In this document: piece by piece, positions 6,818 to 9,364 of the stretch
How the letters are laid out: each line of letters begins with the position of its first letter
Numbering within the stretch: the first letter of the stretch is position 1
NCBI GenBank assembly: GCA_937895975.1
Contig: CALBLG010000169.1
Coordinates: 1-9,364 of the forward strand
Source of the DNA: an uncultured Slackia sp.
GTDB taxonomy: Bacteria; Actinomycetota; Coriobacteriia; Coriobacteriales; Eggerthellaceae
Reading direction: 5' to 3'
Length of the DNA: 9,364 nt
Made by a program: the position numbers and the translations under genes
Notes under the pieces: generated by a model
Seen by the model: only the letters and a program-made list of their open reading frames with translations
What the model was told of the DNA's origin: nothing
The model's database searches: none

Positions 6818-6878
6818 CACATTTGTAAGCTTTGTAACAATGTGGAAACGTTTAACTGGTATAAAGGCTTATCACATT
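6818..6878. promoter_or_regulatory. CACATT half-site cluster around the YkvI-gene promoter
   Basis: CACATT occurs at 6818-6823, in inverted form AATGTG at 6839-6844, and again as CACATT at 6873-6878. The first two are centred 21 bases apart, two helical turns, and enclose a direct repeat TTTGTAA (6822-6828, 6831-6837). The palindrome AAACGTTT lies at 6846-6853. The sites flank the putative -10 at 6860, as repressor or activator sites would. The regulator is unknown. Confidence 0.4.
6857..6865 (+). promoter_or_regulatory. Extended -10 promoter of the YkvI-family gene
   Basis: TGGTATAAA matches the extended -10 form TGnTATAAT with one mismatch; such promoters can work without a -35 box, and none is well placed here. 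Transcription would start near 6872, giving a leader of about 195 bases. Between 6672 and 6817 I see nothing else that looks functional. Confidence 0.5.
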
Positions 6879-6976
6879 GGGACGAGAGGTGCCACGTAAT
6901 GCCTTCGTCCGGTGGACGCGTTCGACGTCTGCGCGAGGCGGCGCGCGCGTTTCGTTTGTCGCCAGGAGGCATTCGC

Positions 6977-7036
6977 ATGCGTTTCCATTCGCGAAGCGTG
7001 CGCGAATACCGAGGCCATATGGCCCGCCTGGCATGA
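6977..7036 (+). CDS. Possible 19-residue leader peptide before the YkvI-family gene
   Basis: The ATG at 6977 is preceded by AGGAGG (6964-6969) with seven bases of spacing, as good a site as those of the main genes here. The frame ends in TGA at 7034-7036, 31 bases before the transporter start. The peptide, MRFHSRSVREYRGHMARLA, has five Arg and two His among 19 residues. An upstream in-frame ATG at 6899 would lengthen it to 45 residues but has a weaker site. It lies in a leader with competing hairpins, so it may be a regulatory peptide whose translation affects the transporter. No homologue is recognised; it could also be chance. Confidence 0.4.
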   Translation: MRFHSRSVREYRGHMARLA

Positions 7037-7046
7037 AGGCTTCGCG
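6987..7046 (+). promoter_or_regulatory. Competing leader hairpins upstream of the YkvI-family gene
   Basis: ATTCGCG (6987-6993) pairs with CGCGAAT (7001-7007) around AAGCGTG. The overlapping CGCGAAGC (6990-6997) can pair instead with GCTTCGCG (7039-7046), just before the transporter's AAGGAGG at 7054-7060. The two cannot form together. The palindrome GGCCATATGGCC lies between (7013-7024). A ribosome on the 6977 frame would cover the left arms. No T-run is present, so control, if real, would act on translation rather than by intrinsic termination. Confidence 0.35.
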
Positions 7047-7067
7047 CTTGTATAAGGAGGTATGGCC

Positions 7068-8222
7068 ATGGCTGAACAAGTCAAAGAGTCATCCAATGAA
7101 AAGTCCAGCGTTGGACGCGTGCTGCAAATCGGCGGCGCGGTTGTCGGCACGCTGGTTGGTTCCGGCTTCGCGTCGGGCCAGGAAGTTATGCAGTACTTCA
7201 CTGCGTACGGCATTCCAGGCATTTGGGGCGCCGTGCTTACCATGGTGCTGTTCGCGTTGATGTGCGCCGCCGTTGCGTATTACGGCTGGAAGTTCGCGAA
7301 ATCCGAGCATTTCTCGGCGTTCCGCCACTACTGCGGCAAGTATTTCGGCATGTTCATGGATGTGTTCTCGGTGCTGTTCTGCTTCTTGGTCGGCATCGTC
7401 ATGACGTCTGGCTCGGGCGCCATGTTCGAGCAGTACTTCGGCGTGCCGGCTGTTGTGGGTTCTACGGTTATGGCCATCATTGCGCTGGCCAGCGCCCTTC
7501 TTGGCTTGGACAAGCTGACCAAGGTGCTGGGCTCCACTGCGCCCATCTGTATCGTGTTCTTGGTTGCGGTGTCGCTGATTACCGCCGCCATGAACTGGGG
7601 CAACCTTGGTAATGCCGATGCGATGGTCGCTGCGGCCGACGCTTCGGGCAACGTGCTGCGCGCCGTCGACTTCGCCGCGCCGCTGTGGATTGTCATCATC
7701 GTGACCGCTTTGAACTATGTCGCGCACAACATCGTCGCGGGCGTTCCGTTCATTTCCAAAGTCGGCACGCAGGCGAAAAACGGCAAAGAGGCCCTGTGGG
7801 GCGGCTTGCTCGGCGGCATCTTGCTCGGCGTGTGCGCGCTGTGCCTGAACCTGGGCATGCTGACCACGTACGACCAGGTGTACAGCCTGGAAGTTCCTGG
7901 CCTTGAGTTTGCGAACATGCTGAACCCGGTTATGGGCGCCGTCTATGCCGCTATCCTCATCATCATGATCTACAACACCATCGTTCCCATGATGATTTCC
8001 GTCGCAAACCTGTTCGTGAAGGAAGAAAAGGATCCTGCGAAGTACCGCGTCGTGCTCATCGCGCTGGCTGTTATCTTCCTGGTGGGCGGCCAGTTCCAGT
8101 TCTCGCTGCTCATCAATATCCTGTATCCGTTCGTCGGCTACGTTGGCATGATTTTCATGGCCGTGGTGCTGGTTCAGGTTATTCGCTGGAAGTGCTTCGG
8201 CAAGAAGGAGCCCCAGGAATAG
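7068..8222 (+). CDS. YkvI-family (COG3949-type) membrane transporter
   Basis: A 384-residue inner-membrane protein with about ten hydrophobic helices and a short charged tail (KKEPQE). The signature GSGFASGQEVMQYF at residues 31-44, in the first helix, is that of the YkvI family, which belongs with the APC/LeuT-fold secondary transporters; this glycine-rich break is where such carriers usually bind substrate and ion. The substrate is not established for the family to my knowledge, although amino acids or related solutes are often assumed. The start at 7068 has AAGGAGG (7054-7060) with seven bases of spacing; the ATG six bases earlier is too close to that site. It has a long leader with a possible peptide and hairpins, and ends in a strong terminator, so it is transcribed alone. 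The AEC carrier downstream is a separate unit. Confidence 0.85.
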   Translation: MAEQVKESSNEKSSVGRVLQIGGAVVGTLVGSGFASGQEVMQYFTAYGIPGIWGAVLTMVLFALMCAAVAYYGWKFAKSEHFSAFRHYCGKYFGMFMDVFSVLFCFLVGIVMTSGSGAMFEQYFGVPAVVGSTVMAIIALASALLGLDKLTKVLGSTAPICIVFLVAVSLITAAMNWGNLGNADAMVAAADASGNVLRAVDFAAPLWIVIIVTALNYVAHNIVAGVPFISKVGTQAKNGKEALWGGLLGGILLGVCALCLNLGMLTTYDQVYSLEVPGLEFANMLNPVMGAVYAAILIIMIYNTIVPMMISVANLFVKEEKDPAKYRVVLIALAVIFLVGGQFQFSLLINILYPFVGYVGMIFMAVVLVQVIRWKCFGKKEPQE

Positions 8223-8249
8223 GGAAGCATGCTTCATTGCTGCAACTCG

Positions 8250-8279
8250 GGCGCCGGTTTCGACCGGCGCCTTTTTGTT
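8250..8279 (+). terminator. Strong intrinsic terminator of the YkvI-family gene
   Basis: GGCGCCGGT (8250-8258) pairs perfectly with ACCGGCGCC (8263-8271) around a TTCG loop, followed by TTTTT and GTT. It starts 28 bases after the stop codon. A 12-base palindrome, GAAGCATGCTTC (8224-8235), precedes it. Confidence 0.95.
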
Positions 8280-8317
8280 GCTCAGCTTGAATGAGTGCCG
8301 CTCTTTAAGTCCCGGGC

Positions 8318-8379
8318 GCTTGGCGCTTCCTGGTCTCTTCACAACGTTCCAGGCGTTCGTCGGCCAGAAAGTGCCAAGC
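8318..8379. other. Long imperfect hairpin between the two transporter genes
   Basis: Bases 8318-8328 pair with 8369-8379 (eleven pairs, one G-U); after a single C-A mismatch the stem continues as 8330-8333 with 8364-8367. The 30-base loop can form a further small hairpin, AACG (8343-8346) with CGTT (8354-8357). No T-run follows, and the YkvI gene already has its terminator. It may be a structured 5' leader of the AEC gene if transcription starts upstream, or a DNA site overlapping the -35 area of a possible -10, TTATAT, at 8392-8397. Confidence 0.5.
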
Positions 8380-8434
8380 ACTGGAGCGCTGTTATATCCA
8401 GTCGAATAGATACCGTTTGTAAGGAGGCGGCGCC

Positions 8435-9364
8435 GTGGAGGGCGTCTTAATTAAGATTTCGGCTTTCGTCGCGATTATCATCGCGGGCTACATGGCTGGG
8501 CGCTCGGGCGCGATAGGGCAGCGCCCCGGCGAGGTTGTTTCGAAAATCGTGTTCACGTTCACGCTGCCGTGCTCGGTGGTGCATGCGTTCGGAAGTGCGC
8601 AATTCACGCCGCAGCTTCTGCTGCTCGTGCCTGTGGGGCTCGCGTGCGCGTTTATTCCCTATGCGGCTGCGGCCATCGTCAGCAGGCGGTGCGAGCGGGC
8701 CGACTGCGTGTTCTATATGTTGAACATCTGCGGCTTCAACATTGGTTGTTTCGCGCTGCCGTACGTGCAGGCGCTGTTCTCGCCGGAGGCCGCCGTTGCT
8801 GTGTGCATGTTCGATGCGGGCAACGCCATGATGATGACGGGCGGTGCGTACGCATTGACGGGCCTTATCGCCGGCACGGGGAAGGGCCCTATCGAGCAGC
8901 CTTTGAAGTTCGTCGCAAAGCGCCTGTTCAGCTCGTTACCGTTCGATGCATACCTCGTGCTTATCGTATTGGCGGTCTTCGATATTCAAATTCCGCAGCA
9001 GGTAGTCGAATTCACCGAGCCCATTGCGAACGCGAACGCATTCTGCGCGATGCTGATGCTGGGCTTGATGGTCGGCTTTACTTCGGCGGGTGCGAAGTTG
9101 AAGAAGGTTGCCGTGATTTTGGTGGCGCGTGCGGCTTTTTCGGCCGTGTTCTGCGTCTTGGCATGGATGCTGCTGCCGTTCGATTTCACGACGAAAATCG
9201 TGATCTGCATTCTGCTGTGGGCGCCCGCAAGCGCTATGGGTCCCACATTCACCTTGTGGTGCGGCGGCGATGAAAAGCTCGCCGGCCTGTCGAACGGCAT
9301 CACCATCGTCGAAGCGATCGTGGTAGCAACCTGTATTGTGCTGGCGACAGGCATGGCCGGCTAG
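8435..9364 (+). CDS. AEC-family (auxin efflux carrier/malate permease-type) transporter
   Basis: A 309-residue inner-membrane protein with about ten hydrophobic helices, the usual length and layout of the AEC family (two five-helix repeats with a central loop near 145-165). Typical features are the helix with CGFNIGCFALPY (99-110), the central MLMLGLMVG (206-214), and the C-terminal APASAMGPTFTLWCGGD (263-279), where the family has its broken helix around a conserved proline. Known bacterial members move malate and other organic anions, but the substrate here cannot be told from sequence. The start is GTG at 8435, with AAGGAGG at 8421-8427 and seven bases of spacing. The stop codon is the last three bases of the window, so the gene is complete but its downstream side is unseen. 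The YkvI terminator separates it from the gene before. Confidence 0.9.
   Translation: MEGVLIKISAFVAIIIAGYMAGRSGAIGQRPGEVVSKIVFTFTLPCSVVHAFGSAQFTPQLLLLVPVGLACAFIPYAAAAIVSRRCERADCVFYMLNICGFNIGCFALPYVQALFSPEAAVAVCMFDAGNAMMMTGGAYALTGLIAGTGKGPIEQPLKFVAKRLFSSLPFDAYLVLIVLAVFDIQIPQQVVEFTEPIANANAFCAMLMLGLMVGFTSAGAKLKKVAVILVARAAFSAVFCVLAWMLLPFDFTTKIVICILLWAPASAMGPTFTLWCGGDEKLAGLSNGITIVEAIVVATCIVLATGMAG

Noticed and set aside
6742..6978. A 78-codon minus-strand frame in the region upstream of the YkvI-family gene
   Set aside because: It has no ribosome binding site and no recognisable domain, and it covers the promoter elements of the plus-strand gene.
6872..7067. A T-box or other known amino-acid riboswitch in the YkvI leader
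   Set aside because: No T-box consensus and no terminator/antiterminator pair with a T-run was found; only short competing stems are present.
7089..8381. A 430-codon minus-strand open frame across the YkvI-family gene
   Set aside because: It is very rich in His, Asp, Glu and Gln, as expected opposite a membrane protein, and it runs through the upstream gene's terminator.

Overview
The window is bacterial, G+C-rich, and carries strong AGGAGG-type ribosome binding sites and compact spacing. The mix of genes (isoleucine 2-epimerase-like class-III aminotransferase, YkvI-type and AEC-type transporters, PAS/hybrid kinase and GGDEF signalling) and the codon use suggest an anaerobic actinobacterium of the Coriobacteriia/Eggerthellaceae kind. 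That placement is an inference from style; no marker gene here proves it.

Layout. On the left, the first 78 codons of pyrE run off the window on the minus strand. It is divergent from a complete class-III PLP enzyme (401-1759) that looks most like amino-acid 2-epimerases. A stand-alone tRNA-Pro(GGG) gene with its own promoter and terminator follows (1867-2059). It converges on a large cytoplasmic PAS / histidine kinase / double-receiver protein on the minus strand (2189-4246). Divergent from the kinase is a membrane diguanylate cyclase with an intact GGDEF and inhibitory site (4556-5905), preceded by a 21-codon upstream reading frame that overlaps its start as ATGA. The cyclase converges, through two back-to-back hairpins, on an unrecognised tail-anchored protein (6009-6605, minus) with a winged-helix-like N-terminus and an acidic linker. 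On the right are two separate transporter genes on the plus strand: a YkvI-family protein (7068-8222) with a long leader that encodes a possible 19-residue peptide, ended by a textbook terminator, and an AEC-family carrier (8435-9364) with a long imperfect hairpin in front of it.

How the genes fit together. The sequence does not show one large operon: almost every gene has its own promoter region or terminator. The kinase and cyclase share an intergenic region of about 250 bases and may form a signalling pair. The aminotransferase/epimerase and the two transporters may all handle small amino or organic acids, but nothing here links them directly. No CRISPR array, insertion sequence, integrase, phage gene or toxin-antitoxin pair was seen. 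The least explained parts are the leaders of the cyclase and of the YkvI gene, the 8318-8379 hairpin and the tail-anchored protein.
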